Below, piece by piece: positions 1 through 6,474 of a stretch of 13,458 nt of DNA (position 1 is its first letter; each line of letters begins with the position of its first letter). The notes under the pieces were generated by a model that did no database searches, was not told the origin of the DNA, and was given only the letters and a program-made list of their open reading frames with translations. Location of the stretch: contig VBHI01000011.1 in the NCBI GenBank assembly GCA_005881495.1, positions 1-13,458 of the forward strand, written 5' to 3'. The position numbers were made by a program, and so were the translations under genes. Source of the stretch: Chloroflexota bacterium. Lineage in GTDB: Bacteria > Chloroflexota > Ktedonobacteria > Ktedonobacterales > Ktedonobacteraceae.

Positions 1-46
1 CTATCTCCGTTCATGGCGGTAAGCCCGGCAATATCTATGGCCCCTT

Positions 47-76
47 CGGACATCTATCGGACATCTATCGGACATC
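47..76. repeat. 11-bp tandem direct repeat, about 2.7 copies
   Basis: The unit cggacatctat occurs at 47-57 and 58-68, followed by the first 8 bases again at 69-76. It lies about 30 bp upstream of the promoter of the first gene. It may be simple slippage or a regulator-binding iteron; nothing in the sequence decides between them. Confidence 0.75.
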
Positions 77-99
77 CCCTATAAGGTGCTGAGCACGTA

Positions 100-108
100 T
101 GCTACAAT
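100..108 (+). promoter_or_regulatory. Extended -10 promoter for the AlbA_2 protein gene
   Basis: TGCTACAAT is an extended -10 (TG-n-TACAAT) about 41 bases before the start codon. No good -35 is seen at the usual distance, which is typical of extended -10 promoters. The expected transcription start is around position 115. Confidence 0.5.
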
Positions 109-149
109 GAGGGTGCTTCGGATCATGACAGGAATGCAACGAGGACGGT

Positions 150-1634
150 ATGGTACAACTGAGTGAGAAGGAACTGAAGAAGCTTATTCAAGGCGGAGAG
201 ACGAATACTGTCGAGTTAAAGGTAGCTGCCCCCAGAGCAACAGAGATGGCTGAACGTTTATGTGGCATGGCGAATGCTCAGGGTGGCATGGTGATTATCG
301 GTGTCAAGGATGCTCTTCATGAAATTGTGGGCGTGCCTGATCATCGTATCGGTGAGACACTGGATGTTATTTTGAGAGCAGTTCGGCAAATGATCAAGCC
401 TGAGCTGGTGTTAGACCCTCCTGAGCCTGAAATCTATACGGTATCGGGGAAGAAACTCGTGGTTGCTACGGTCAAGCCAAGTCATGGGCCAGTCTATCAG
501 GCTCATGGGATCTATTGGGTGAGACGTGGTACCCATACCGTGTCGTTAAGTTTGTCGGAATTGCTCGAAACGGCCAATGACCGAGGTTTAGTGGATTGGG
601 AACATCAGCCTGCTCATAATGCGACCATGGAGGACATCGACCTGGAAAAAGTCAAAGGGTATTTAACAAGATACTCGGCGGATACTCGCCAGGCCAGTCA
701 TTTCAAGGATCTAGAACGGGTATTACTTGGGATGGAATGTGCGATTAGGACGAAGAACGGCAATATGGTACCCACCAATGCGGGATTGTTGTTCTTCGGG
801 TATCATCCTCAAGAGCACATTATACAAAGCGATGTGGCCTGTGTGTTGTTTCGTGAAACCGTTGGCGCGAGTCGATATGCCGATCGCAGAATGATTACCG
901 GAACACTTCAGGATTTGATCGATGGAACGGAATTGTTCTTGAGTAGGTATATTGCTGTGGGAGCGAAAGTTGAAGGGTTTAAGCGTATTGACATACCAGA
1001 GTATTCTCTTGAGGTATTACGCGAGGCCGTCATCAATGCAGTAGTGCATCGCGATTATAGTAAGCGCGGTGAGAGTGTGCGTGTGTTTTGTTATCCTGAT
1101 CGGGTGGAGGTCCATAATCCTGGCTTACTGCTGCCAGGGATAACGGTTGAACAAATGGAACGGGGAGAAGTGCAATCAAAGTTGCGTAATCCCACACTGG
1201 CGAATTTGCTCAAAAATATTCCTGGGTACATGGAGCGTCTTGGAAGTGGGATCAGGTTTATGTTGGACGAGACGAAACGCATGGGGCTACCTGCGCCACA
1301 GTTTCGAGAAATGAGTGAATTTGTGGTGACCTTTCATAAAGCCCCAGCCCTGTTATCTCCGCCACCGAAACCACAGTACACAGAGTCGCTCTGGGGAGAG
1401 GATGAGGATGCTCAGCCTGAACTACTGGCACAGAGTCAGTCTGAACAACGGGAGCGAAGGTTAACAAAAGCACTAGAGTATGTGCAGAAATATGGCTTCA
1501 TCACGAATAGCATCTACAGGCAATTAACAGGGGTTACAGAGAGAACAGCCCATAGAGATTTAGAGACACTAATAGAGCGTGGCAGGTTAAAAGGCACAGG
1601 CCAGAGAGCCGCGCGCCGCTATGTACTGGCATAA
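150..1634 (+). CDS. AlbA_2 (Schlafen-like) DNA-binding domain / HATPase putative transcriptional regulator
   Basis: The 494-residue protein has three parts. Residues ~12-125 form an AlbA_2 (Schlafen AlbA) domain, with the E-x-K motif VELK near 21-24 and the ANAQGGMVIIGV segment at 41-52. Residues ~280-375 form a GHKL-type ATPase domain of the HATPase_c_4 kind, with EAVINAVVHRDYS as the N box, NPGLLLPG after the metal-binding region, and LGSGI near 362. Residues ~433-494 are a winged helix with a recognition-helix-like RTAHRDLETLIERG. This is the architecture of COG2865-type predicted regulators, which bind nucleic acid in the cytoplasm; the target and effector are unknown. The ATG has GAGG at 141-144, five bases upstream. 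Length is normal for the family and no key region is missing. It could instead act in defence, because AlbA_2 proteins also occur in phage-resistance loci, but no partner gene is seen here. Confidence 0.88.
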   Translation: MVQLSEKELKKLIQGGETNTVELKVAAPRATEMAERLCGMANAQGGMVIIGVKDALHEIVGVPDHRIGETLDVILRAVRQMIKPELVLDPPEPEIYTVSGKKLVVATVKPSHGPVYQAHGIYWVRRGTHTVSLSLSELLETANDRGLVDWEHQPAHNATMEDIDLEKVKGYLTRYSADTRQASHFKDLERVLLGMECAIRTKNGNMVPTNAGLLFFGYHPQEHIIQSDVACVLFRETVGASRYADRRMITGTLQDLIDGTELFLSRYIAVGAKVEGFKRIDIPEYSLEVLREAVINAVVHRDYSKRGESVRVFCYPDRVEVHNPGLLLPGITVEQMERGEVQSKLRNPTLANLLKNIPGYMERLGSGIRFMLDETKRMGLPAPQFREMSEFVVTFHKAPALLSPPPKPQYTESLWGEDEDAQPELLAQSQSEQRERRLTKALEYVQKYGFITNSIYRQLTGVTERTAHRDLETLIERGRLKGTGQRAARRYVLA

Positions 1635-1661
1635 TAGCGCCAATCTGTTATGGCTGCGGAC

Positions 1662-1684
1662 GTTCCTGTCAAGGTTCCTGTCAA
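1662..1684. repeat. 11-bp direct repeat (gttcctgtcaa) twice
   Basis: gttcctgtcaa occurs at 1662-1672 and 1674-1684, one base apart, just downstream of the first gene. No function is apparent. Confidence 0.5.
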
Positions 1685-1700
1685 CGGTGATTTTCTTCAA

Positions 1701-1743
1701 AAATAAAAACGCCTCAAGCCGCTTGTAGTCTTGCTTGAGACGC
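1701..1743 (-). terminator. Rho-independent terminator of tRNA-Leu
   Basis: Read on the minus strand, GCGTCTCAAGC and GCTTGAGGCGT form a stem of about 11 bp with one G-T wobble, followed directly by TTTTTATTTTTG. It lies about 20 bases past the tRNA 3' end, so it is the natural terminator of the tRNA transcript. There is no T-run on the plus strand, so it should not stop the AlbA_2 gene equally well. Confidence 0.8.
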
Positions 1744-1761
1744 CTCTAACCTTCCTCTAGG

Positions 1762-1842
1762 TGCCGATGGAGAGATTCGAACCCTCAACCCTTGCGGGAC
1801 TTGTTTTTGAGACAAGCGCGTATACCGTTCCGCCACATCGGC
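1762..1842 (-). tRNA. tRNA-Leu (anticodon CAA)
   Basis: On the minus strand the acceptor stem GCCGATG pairs with CATCGGC at the 3' end. The anticodon arm is CTTGT-CTCAAAA-ACAAG with anticodon CAA, decoding UUG. There is a long variable arm (TCCCGCAAGGGT), as expected of a class II tRNA-Leu, and a T loop containing GGTTCGAATC. The gene is 81 nt. The discriminator is A, followed by CCT, so the full CCA end is not encoded and must be added after transcription. No copy of its 3' end is seen elsewhere in the window, so there is no evidence that it is an attachment site for the nearby integrase. Confidence 0.95.
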
Positions 1843-1894
1843 TGGTTGCTTAATTAGCGTCAATCTGTAGGCTGATTTGCACCTCACCATTTCT

Positions 1895-1930
1895 TATATA
1901 ATACAATATACTATAGAAGAAAACCTCGGA
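1895..1930 (-). promoter_or_regulatory. AT-rich putative promoter region of tRNA-Leu
   Basis: Upstream of the tRNA on the minus strand is a run of overlapping -10-like hexamers (TATAGT, TATATT, TATTAT). A TTGTTC lies 18 bases before TATATT. The exact promoter cannot be chosen by eye. Confidence 0.35.
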
Positions 1931-2007
1931 ACAAGCGCACTAAGTGCCAAAAAAACCGCGCTTGGGGAAACAAGCGCACTATCTATCGAACAAACCGCGC
2001 TACAGGG
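1930..2007. repeat. Two copies of a 39-bp tandem repeat with internal inverted repeat
   Basis: aacaagcgcacta occurs at 1930 and 1969, and aaaccgcgct at 1953 and 1992, so both anchor blocks are offset by exactly 39 bp while the sequence between them has diverged. In copy one caagcgc (1932-1938) pairs with gcgcttg (1958-1964); in copy two only agcgc/gcgct remains. Block and spacer conservation resembles paired protein-binding sites, but the binding factor is unknown. This is the main content of the 215-bp stretch between the tRNA and the next gene. Confidence 0.65.
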
Positions 2008-2046
2008 TGATTATATTACGTGATCGAGGTGGTGTCAACCCCCTCC

Positions 2047-2064
2047 CTTGACCAAATGGTCAAG
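2047..2064. repeat. Perfect 7-bp inverted repeat over the stop codon of the small membrane protein gene
   Basis: cttgacc-aaat-ggtcaag is a perfect stem covering the TGA of the minus-strand gene. No T-run follows on either strand, so it is not a textbook terminator. It may act as a transcript-end hairpin or a protein-binding site. Confidence 0.45.
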
Positions 2065-2287
2065 CCCCTCCCTGTGGGGGGTTTGTGCCACTCCCCATCC
2101 CTATTGCCAGTCCTGATAATGCCACTATTACTGCCACCCCTGCAACAACAAACCAACCAGTAGGGTTAGAACAATTACCAATGAGCTGATTAAAGGGTGT
2201 ACATTGATTGATATCGTATGCCCCTACGAATATGGAAATGGCTGCAATCACTGGTGCAATTTCTGCTTTAGAAAAACTAGGTTTCAT
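2060..2287 (-). CDS. Small two-helix membrane protein, unknown function
   Basis: The 75-residue protein starts at the ATG at 2287, chosen because AAAGAG lies six bases upstream. An in-frame GTG at 2335 would add 16 polar residues but lacks a clear ribosome site. There are two hydrophobic segments, residues ~10-26 (IAPVIAAISIFVGAYDI) and ~46-66 (FVVAGVAVIVALSGLAIGMG), joined by a loop with two cysteines (about C29 and C39) that could form a disulfide. The tail is Gly/Pro-rich. No family is recognised. It is divergent from the DUF4352-type gene and has its own promoter in the shared gap, so the two may be co-regulated envelope genes. Confidence 0.6.
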   Translation of the reverse strand: MKPSFSKAEIAPVIAAISIFVGAYDINQCTPFNQLIGNCSNPTGWFVVAGVAVIVALSGLAIGMGSGTNPPQGGA

Positions 2288-2353
2288 GTTATCTCTTTTG
2301 TGCGTGCTTGCTTCTCCAGAGATTTTCACACTCACGTGATACTTTAATATAGT

Positions 2354-2382
2354 ATAATATAAAAGAAGTCATTCTATTACAA
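2354..2382 (-). promoter_or_regulatory. Promoter of the small membrane protein gene
   Basis: On the minus strand TTGTAA (2377-2382) and TATTAT (2354-2359) are separated by exactly 17 bases. The same AT-rich core carries TATAAT at 2353-2358 on the plus strand, which may serve the divergent gene, though no convincing plus-strand -35 is seen. Confidence 0.5.
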
Positions 2383-2399
2383 AGTGGAGGATCACAAAA

Positions 2400-3131
2400 A
2401 TGGATTACCCACCAAACGACGACAATCAATCGCAATTCACGCCACCACCGCCGCCAAACACGTACTACCCACCTCAACAGCAGTACAACCAGCAATGGCA
2501 ACAACCACAACCACCAATGTATCCCCCTGTAGTAATAATGCAGCCACCTCAAAAGAAAGCATCTCGTCTCTGGCTCTGGATAGTCCTTGGTGTGATCGGT
2601 TTTCTGCTCTGTAGCTGTATCGGCTTCTTTGTGTTGCTAGGAGCAGCCGTCAAAAGTACGACGACCGGCACTGTCAACACCGTATCATCCCCAATCACGT
2701 CATCATCAGGCAATACTCCAAGTAGCTCGCAGATCGGTACAGTCGGGCAGACCATCACCGTGGACAATGTTGCAACAACCCTTGTGTCCGTCAAGACGTT
2801 GGCAGCCGATGAGTTTACCCAGCCGAAACCTGGCAACGAGTTCATTGTAGTACACGTCAAAATTGTGAACAATAGCACAATCGAGCAGGATTATAATGTC
2901 TTCAATTTCCATGTGCGATCAGGCAGTGGCAATATTACCGATGAAGAATTTGTAACGCCACAGTCGTATACAGCGAACAACGAACTGAATTCTGGCAAGC
3001 TCTCCCCAGGCGGCAGTGTTGAAGGCGACATTATATTCCAAGTTCCAAAGAATGACCATAATGCGCAACTCACATGGCAACCGAACTACTTTGGCAATGC
3101 GGGCGATAATGCCTGGAACCTGGGGCTATAA
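2400..3131 (+). CDS. Membrane-anchored DUF4352-type surface protein
   Basis: The protein has 243 residues. Residues 1-55 are a Pro/Gln/Tyr-rich, presumably cytoplasmic, low-complexity segment. Residues ~57-84 are one transmembrane helix preceded by KK. Residues ~85-112 are a Ser/Thr linker. Residues ~113-240 form a beta-rich domain with the pattern VGQTITVDNVATTLVSV...PGNEFIVVHVKIVN, typical of DUF4352 (immunoglobulin-like, MPT63-like fold). The C-terminal domain should sit outside the membrane. GGAGG at 2386-2390 is nine bases before the ATG. In this family the domain is often appended to lipoproteins of unknown role; no ligand can be inferred. The membrane protein at 6475 has the same overall plan with a different outer domain. 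Confidence 0.82.
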   Translation: MDYPPNDDNQSQFTPPPPPNTYYPPQQQYNQQWQQPQPPMYPPVVIMQPPQKKASRLWLWIVLGVIGFLLCSCIGFFVLLGAAVKSTTTGTVNTVSSPITSSSGNTPSSSQIGTVGQTITVDNVATTLVSVKTLAADEFTQPKPGNEFIVVHVKIVNNSTIEQDYNVFNFHVRSGSGNITDEEFVTPQSYTANNELNSGKLSPGGSVEGDIIFQVPKNDHNAQLTWQPNYFGNAGDNAWNLGL

Positions 3132-3164
3132 TATTATTCTGAACTGAGAGAAAGGAAGCAAGCT

Positions 3165-3227
3165 ATGGGCGTGCTGAAGGGCCTCTTGCATTGGTTTAGC
3201 GAGAAGCTGCTGCGAAGGACGTTGTGA
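3165..3227 (+). CDS. Possible 20-residue amphipathic cationic peptide
   Basis: A short ORF starts at ATG 3165 with AAAGGAAG 7-8 bases upstream and ends at TGA 3225-3227. It encodes a 20-residue peptide rich in Leu, Lys and Arg (begins MGVLKGLLHW) that would form an amphipathic helix. It starts 33 bp after the DUF4352-type gene on the same strand and overlaps the 3' end of the convergent coiled-coil gene. The ribosome site is good, but an ORF this short can occur by chance. Confidence 0.3.
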   Translation: MGVLKGLLHWFSEKLLRRTL

Positions 3228-3750
3228 GAATAGTGGTCAGGAGCTTATAAGTCTCTAGCTCCGCTTTGCAAACTTCGATCTCATCGTCCGCCTCATCGCA
3301 CTCCATCTCTGCTTTCCAGAGGCGCTCCTGGATGTGTTGCGCCTTTGGACTCAGCGGCAGGGTAGCCGGGATGCGGCGTGCCGGATACCGCTGAGGTTGA
3401 AGCTCTAAGAGCTTCGCCTTCAGCTCTTTAACCTCCGGATTGGTGTTGGTCACCGTGCGAATCACGGTTTCTGTGGGCTTTGCAGGAAGCCCATAGTCTG
3501 TTGGATTGCGCCGGACTGCAAGGCTGATTTCGTTAAACTTCGCTTCGAGGAGCGCCTCCACCTGGCCATACGTCTCACCTTGAGGGGTAGCTGTGTCCTC
3601 GGAGTCTGTTTCCTCTGGCAGAGAACGCTCAGACTCAAGCTCCTCCTCAAGCTGTTTGATCATTGCCTCCGCCTTCGTGCGCCGGCTCAGGGCACGCTGG
3701 TATCTCTGCGGATACTCTTCGATCGCCCGCTGTAGTTCCTGGACGTTCAT
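3196..3750 (-). CDS. Phage-style coiled-coil protein
   Basis: The 184-residue protein starts at the ATG at 3750, favoured by GGGAG seven bases upstream; an in-frame TTG at 3771 is less likely. Residues ~1-45 form an acidic/basic coiled coil ending in KQLEEELESER, followed by an acidic Ser/Thr linker. Next comes a segment with AVRRNPTDYGLPAKPTETVI, then a second long helical region (~115-175) ending in TYKLLTTIL. The R-x-NP-x-x-YGL block between two helices resembles small proteins found in phage and integrative-element recombination/ssDNA modules; this is recalled resemblance, not a firm family match. It diverges from the integrase with about 100 bp between them, which supports a mobile-element origin. 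Confidence 0.7.
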   Translation of the reverse strand: MNVQELQRAIEEYPQRYQRALSRRTKAEAMIKQLEEELESERSLPEETDSEDTATPQGETYGQVEALLEAKFNEISLAVRRNPTDYGLPAKPTETVIRTVTNTNPEVKELKAKLLELQPQRYPARRIPATLPLSPKAQHIQERLWKAEMECDEADDEIEVCKAELETYKLLTTILTTSFAAASR

Positions 3751-3852
3751 ATTCGTCTCCCGTGCTATCAAAATATACTGAAGGGAATAGCTGCCGCCAT
3801 TATCTCATGCGCGAGCAAATAAAATCCCTTGTGTCCAAGAGGAGTAGCCCAC

Positions 3853-4770
3853 ATGGCTGATATTATCCCCTACCAGGGTGAGGATTGTAACATAATGTTA
3901 CAACAAGAAGACCCGGCGTACATTGATGCTGCGTTCCTGGCGACCTGGCTGGATGGCAAGAGCGAGAAGACGCAACGCGCCTGCACAAGCGATATGCAGC
4001 GTTTCTACCGCTTTGTGGGCAAGCCTTTGCCCCTGGTCACACTTCCCGATCTGTAAGCCTATGCGGATAGCCTAGCCGATCCGAAACCAGCAAGCCGAAA
4101 CCGTGCCCTCGCCGCCGTGAAATCGGCCTTATCCTTTGGCGTGAAGATGTCACCCAACTACCTCAAGGTCAACGTAGGTTTGCTGGTGAAGTTGGAGCAG
4201 CCAGAGGATATGCTTGCTGAGCGCATCATGAGCGAGCAGGCTGTAGCGCGTATGTTGGCTTTAGAGAGCAATCCGCGTAACCATGCCATACTGAGCCTGC
4301 TCTACCACACTGGGTTGCGCGCACAAGAACTGTGTAGTTTGCAATGGCGACACGTACAACCACGTGAGGAAAGCGGCCAGCTCGCCGTATTCGGTAAGGG
4401 GAAAAAGACACGCTTCGTGCTGCTCGACGAAGAGACCTAGCAGGAGGTACAACGCCAGCGCCCAAGTACGGCCATACCAGAAACCTACGTTTTCCTCTCG
4501 CGCCAGGCACGTTCACGGAAGGGCGAGAAGGGCCGCCGCATGGACGAGAGCATGATCCATCGCATTGTCCTTCAGGCGGCCAGGCATGCCAATATCGAAG
4601 GCAAAGTGAGTCCGCACTGGATGCGCCATGCTCACGCGACCCATGCCCAGGAGCACGGTGCGCCAATCGCACTCGTGCAGACGACCCTCGGCCACAAGTC
4701 TATCGAGACAACCACCAGGTATAGCCACGTTCGGCCTAATGCCTCAAGTAGCCAATATCTGAAGGTCTAA
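3853..4770 (+). pseudogene. Tyrosine recombinase/integrase with two in-frame stop codons
   Basis: A single frame of 306 codons runs from ATG 3853 (AAGAGGAG ends eight bases upstream) to TAA 4768-4770. It is interrupted by TAA at codon 68 (4054-4056) and TAG at codon 196 (4438-4440), with no frameshift. The N-terminal part resembles a SAM-like core-binding domain (FLATWLDGKSEKTQRACTSD). The catalytic domain keeps every expected residue: R156 in TGLRAQEL, Lys in the GKGKK beta hairpin (~182-185), H255-x-x-R258 in HWMRH, H281 in LGHKS and nucleophile Y290 in TTRYSH. The protein would be XerC/D-like in size. Both stops are one substitution from Gln codons (CAA, CAG), so inactivation is probably recent. 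Separate fragments could be made, but the N-terminal one lacks catalysis and the last lacks the first Arg. Confidence 0.88.
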
Positions 4771-4790
4771 GCAAGGAAAGGAACATTAGC

Positions 4791-4853
4791 ATGGACGATG
4801 ACAACACGCAGTTTTGTTGTATTCACATTTGTACGGAGGAGGAACCACAATGA
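4791..4853 (+). CDS. Possible 20-residue leader peptide overlapping the winged-helix gene
   Basis: An ORF starts at ATG 4791 behind GGAAAGGAA and ends in TGA at 4851-4853, overlapping the next start as ATGA. The peptide begins MDDDNTQFCC and has three cysteines. The arrangement suggests translational coupling to the winged-helix gene. Its start is nearly the same as that of the lipoprotein gene at 5156 (atgRacgatgacaacac), so one may derive from the other. It could be a remnant of a longer gene rather than a functional leader. Confidence 0.35.
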   Translation: MDDDNTQFCCIHICTEEEPQ

Positions 4854-5128
4854 CAAAGAAACATGAGAGTCTGAGAGGCTTGTATGATTTACAGGTATTG
4901 CTCGCCCTGTATGAGTTTGGGCGTCCAGCAAAAGAGCGTGAGATTGAAGAAAAAACTGGTCTTTCCCGTGCATATACATCTCTGGCTCTTTCGATCTATG
5001 CACAGCGTGGGTATATAGATCACGATAAACCAACATGGTGTATCAATGATGCTGGTCGCGCCCATTTACTTGAGGTTGCGCAGCGGGAAGCCAGCGAGTA
5101 CCAATCCTGGGAGAAGTCTCAGCATTAA
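4850..5128 (+). CDS. Small winged-helix DNA-binding protein
   Basis: The 92-residue protein starts at the ATG at 4850, with GGAGGAGG ending about seven bases before it. Helix 1 is LYDLQVLLALYEFG; the helix-turn-helix is AKEREIEEKTGLSRAYTSLALSIYAQRGYI; a wing with DHDKPTWCINDAGRAHL follows; a C-terminal helix ends the protein. This is the MarR/PadR-like winged-helix plan at minimal size, with no separate effector domain, so it is probably a dimeric regulator. It overlaps the 20-codon ORF by ATGA and precedes the lipoprotein gene by 27 bp, so it may regulate or be co-transcribed with the lipoprotein. The target is unknown. Confidence 0.7.
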   Translation: MTKKHESLRGLYDLQVLLALYEFGRPAKEREIEEKTGLSRAYTSLALSIYAQRGYIDHDKPTWCINDAGRAHLLEVAQREASEYQSWEKSQH

Positions 5129-5155
5129 AGAAGATAGAGAGGAAAGGGGGACCTC

Positions 5156-6289
5156 ATGAACGATGACAACACCGTCTGGCAGCCGATTGAGCCAACTGTT
5201 CGGTATCAAATGAAGAAAATTCTTGTAGCCCTTGTGGCCTGTTCGCTGCTGCTCACTTCTTGCGGAGCAACTACCAGGCCAGCAACCGTAACAAATCCTT
5301 TTTCAGCAGGAAACACCCCTACAGCGAACCCGAACGCACCTCCTGGGAACTTTCTCTACACCAGCAGCACAGAGGCGATGTTCCTGGCATGGGTCAACGA
5401 CAATGGCGCTCTTTCGGGACAGACACAAGATGCCCAGTACGGAACTGATAGTTACGGAAATGAGATCGTGAACAGTACGCACGGTTCGTTCACTGGTACG
5501 CTCTCAAACGATCAAGTCAGTCTGAACTTCGGAGGCTTTCTTGGGGTGAGTACCATTACAGGCACCTATAGCAACAACACACTAACGCTCCAGATTCCCA
5601 CAAAGGATGGAGGTGTAGGCACATTCGTTTTTGTTCCGGCCACGTCTGACGAATTTAATACTGCGGTCTCTGCAATGCAAACTACTGCTAACACTACCAA
5701 CGCGAACGCAGCCGCAAGTGCTGCTACAGCGGCAGCATTACAGAGCCAGCAACAGGCTGTTACCGATGCGAATAAGGCTGTAAGTAACGATCTATCCTCG
5801 CTGCATAATGGCGTGTCTGATCTCACTCAGTCAGCAAACTTCGACTCAGTGTTCTCTGGGTATGCTACTGACTGGCAATCCATGCAGAACGACTATCAAA
5901 CAGAAGTAAACGATAGTAAAAACGGCTGTGCGGATGGAAATGGTGTTACTGTAGGAGGTGATCTTACTACTATTGGAGGTGACGACATTACCTTCGGCGG
6001 TCAAATAGACACCATAAACGCATCATACAGTTCTATGCAGCAAGACATAACCAGCCTCAAAAGTGACTGGCAGGCGTTACAGCAGGCCGTGGCAAACAAT
6101 GCTTCTGGTACGCCACCATCTAACTATCAGCGGAGTGACATCGATAGTGCGATTGCGAATGGAAACAATGCACTCAACAACGCTGATAGTGTGGTGAAAA
6201 AAGCGAAGCAAAAACGAGCAACCTATGACAACGAAGCAAACAGTCTAAACAGTCAGGCACAAGCAATCCCTGGTAGGATGGGGTGTTAG
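5156..6289 (+). CDS. Secreted lipoprotein with beta domain and long helical tail
   Basis: From ATG 5156 (GAAAGGGGG upstream) the product has 377 residues. A lipoprotein signal begins only at Met19 (KKILVALVACSLLLTSC), with lipobox LTSC and lipidated Cys36. An ATG at 5210 would give a standard signal peptide but has no ribosome site. Residues ~60-170 form a beta-rich domain (FLAWVNDNGALSGQ...GTYSNNTLTLQIP...TFVFVPA). Residues ~170-377 are Ala/Gln/Asn-rich helices, likely coiled coil, interrupted by a Gly/Asp-rich loop near 258-280 (VTVGGDLTTIGGDDITFGG). It should be anchored to the outer face of the cytoplasmic membrane; function is unknown. The extra 18 residues before the signal peptide match the start of the 4791 ORF, suggesting a 5' fusion. 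The frame remains protein-like beyond the TAG stop. Confidence 0.8.
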   Translation: MNDDNTVWQPIEPTVRYQMKKILVALVACSLLLTSCGATTRPATVTNPFSAGNTPTANPNAPPGNFLYTSSTEAMFLAWVNDNGALSGQTQDAQYGTDSYGNEIVNSTHGSFTGTLSNDQVSLNFGGFLGVSTITGTYSNNTLTLQIPTKDGGVGTFVFVPATSDEFNTAVSAMQTTANTTNANAAASAATAAALQSQQQAVTDANKAVSNDLSSLHNGVSDLTQSANFDSVFSGYATDWQSMQNDYQTEVNDSKNGCADGNGVTVGGDLTTIGGDDITFGGQIDTINASYSSMQQDITSLKSDWQALQQAVANNASGTPPSNYQRSDIDSAIANGNNALNNADSVVKKAKQKRATYDNEANSLNSQAQAIPGRMGC

Positions 6290-6466
6290 CCGTTGCTGCC
6301 ACCGAGTCATATTGGGCATGTCGCATCCCTGCTGACCAACTACCAAGCAGCCAGTGAACAAGAAAAGGCCGAGGCAAGCGCATGAAACCTCAGCACTCGT
6401 AGCCCGCGAAAAAATGAGAAACTGCGAGCTAAGGAAAGAATAGCACATAAACAGGGAAAGGGATAA
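6290..6466 (+). pseudogene. Decayed coding tail in frame with the lipoprotein gene
   Basis: After TAG 6287-6289 the same frame stays open for 31 codons to TGA 6383-6385 (contains IGHVASLLTNYQAASEQEKA), then for 26 codons to TAA 6464-6466 (contains NEKLRAKERIAHK). Both pieces have the charged, helical composition of the lipoprotein's tail. An adjacent frame also reads ALVAREKMRNCELRKE near 6392-6439, so a frameshift is possible too. I read this as the remains of a longer C-terminus or of a neighbouring gene. It has no start codon or ribosome site of its own. Confidence 0.4.
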
Positions 6467-6474
6467 GAAAAATC

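Noticed and set aside
47..76. Short CRISPR-like array
   Set aside because: Units are contiguous 11-mers with no spacers; no cas genes are present.
1762..1842. tRNA-Leu as the attachment site of the integrase
   Set aside because: No repeat of the tRNA 3' end was found elsewhere in the window, and the integrase lies on the tRNA's 5' side.
2047..2064. Rho-independent terminator
   Set aside because: The stem is perfect but no T-run follows on either strand, so it is listed only as an inverted repeat.
4226..4672. Minus-strand 148-residue ORF
   Set aside because: Antisense to the conserved catalytic domain of the integrase; no ribosome site or recognisable motif.
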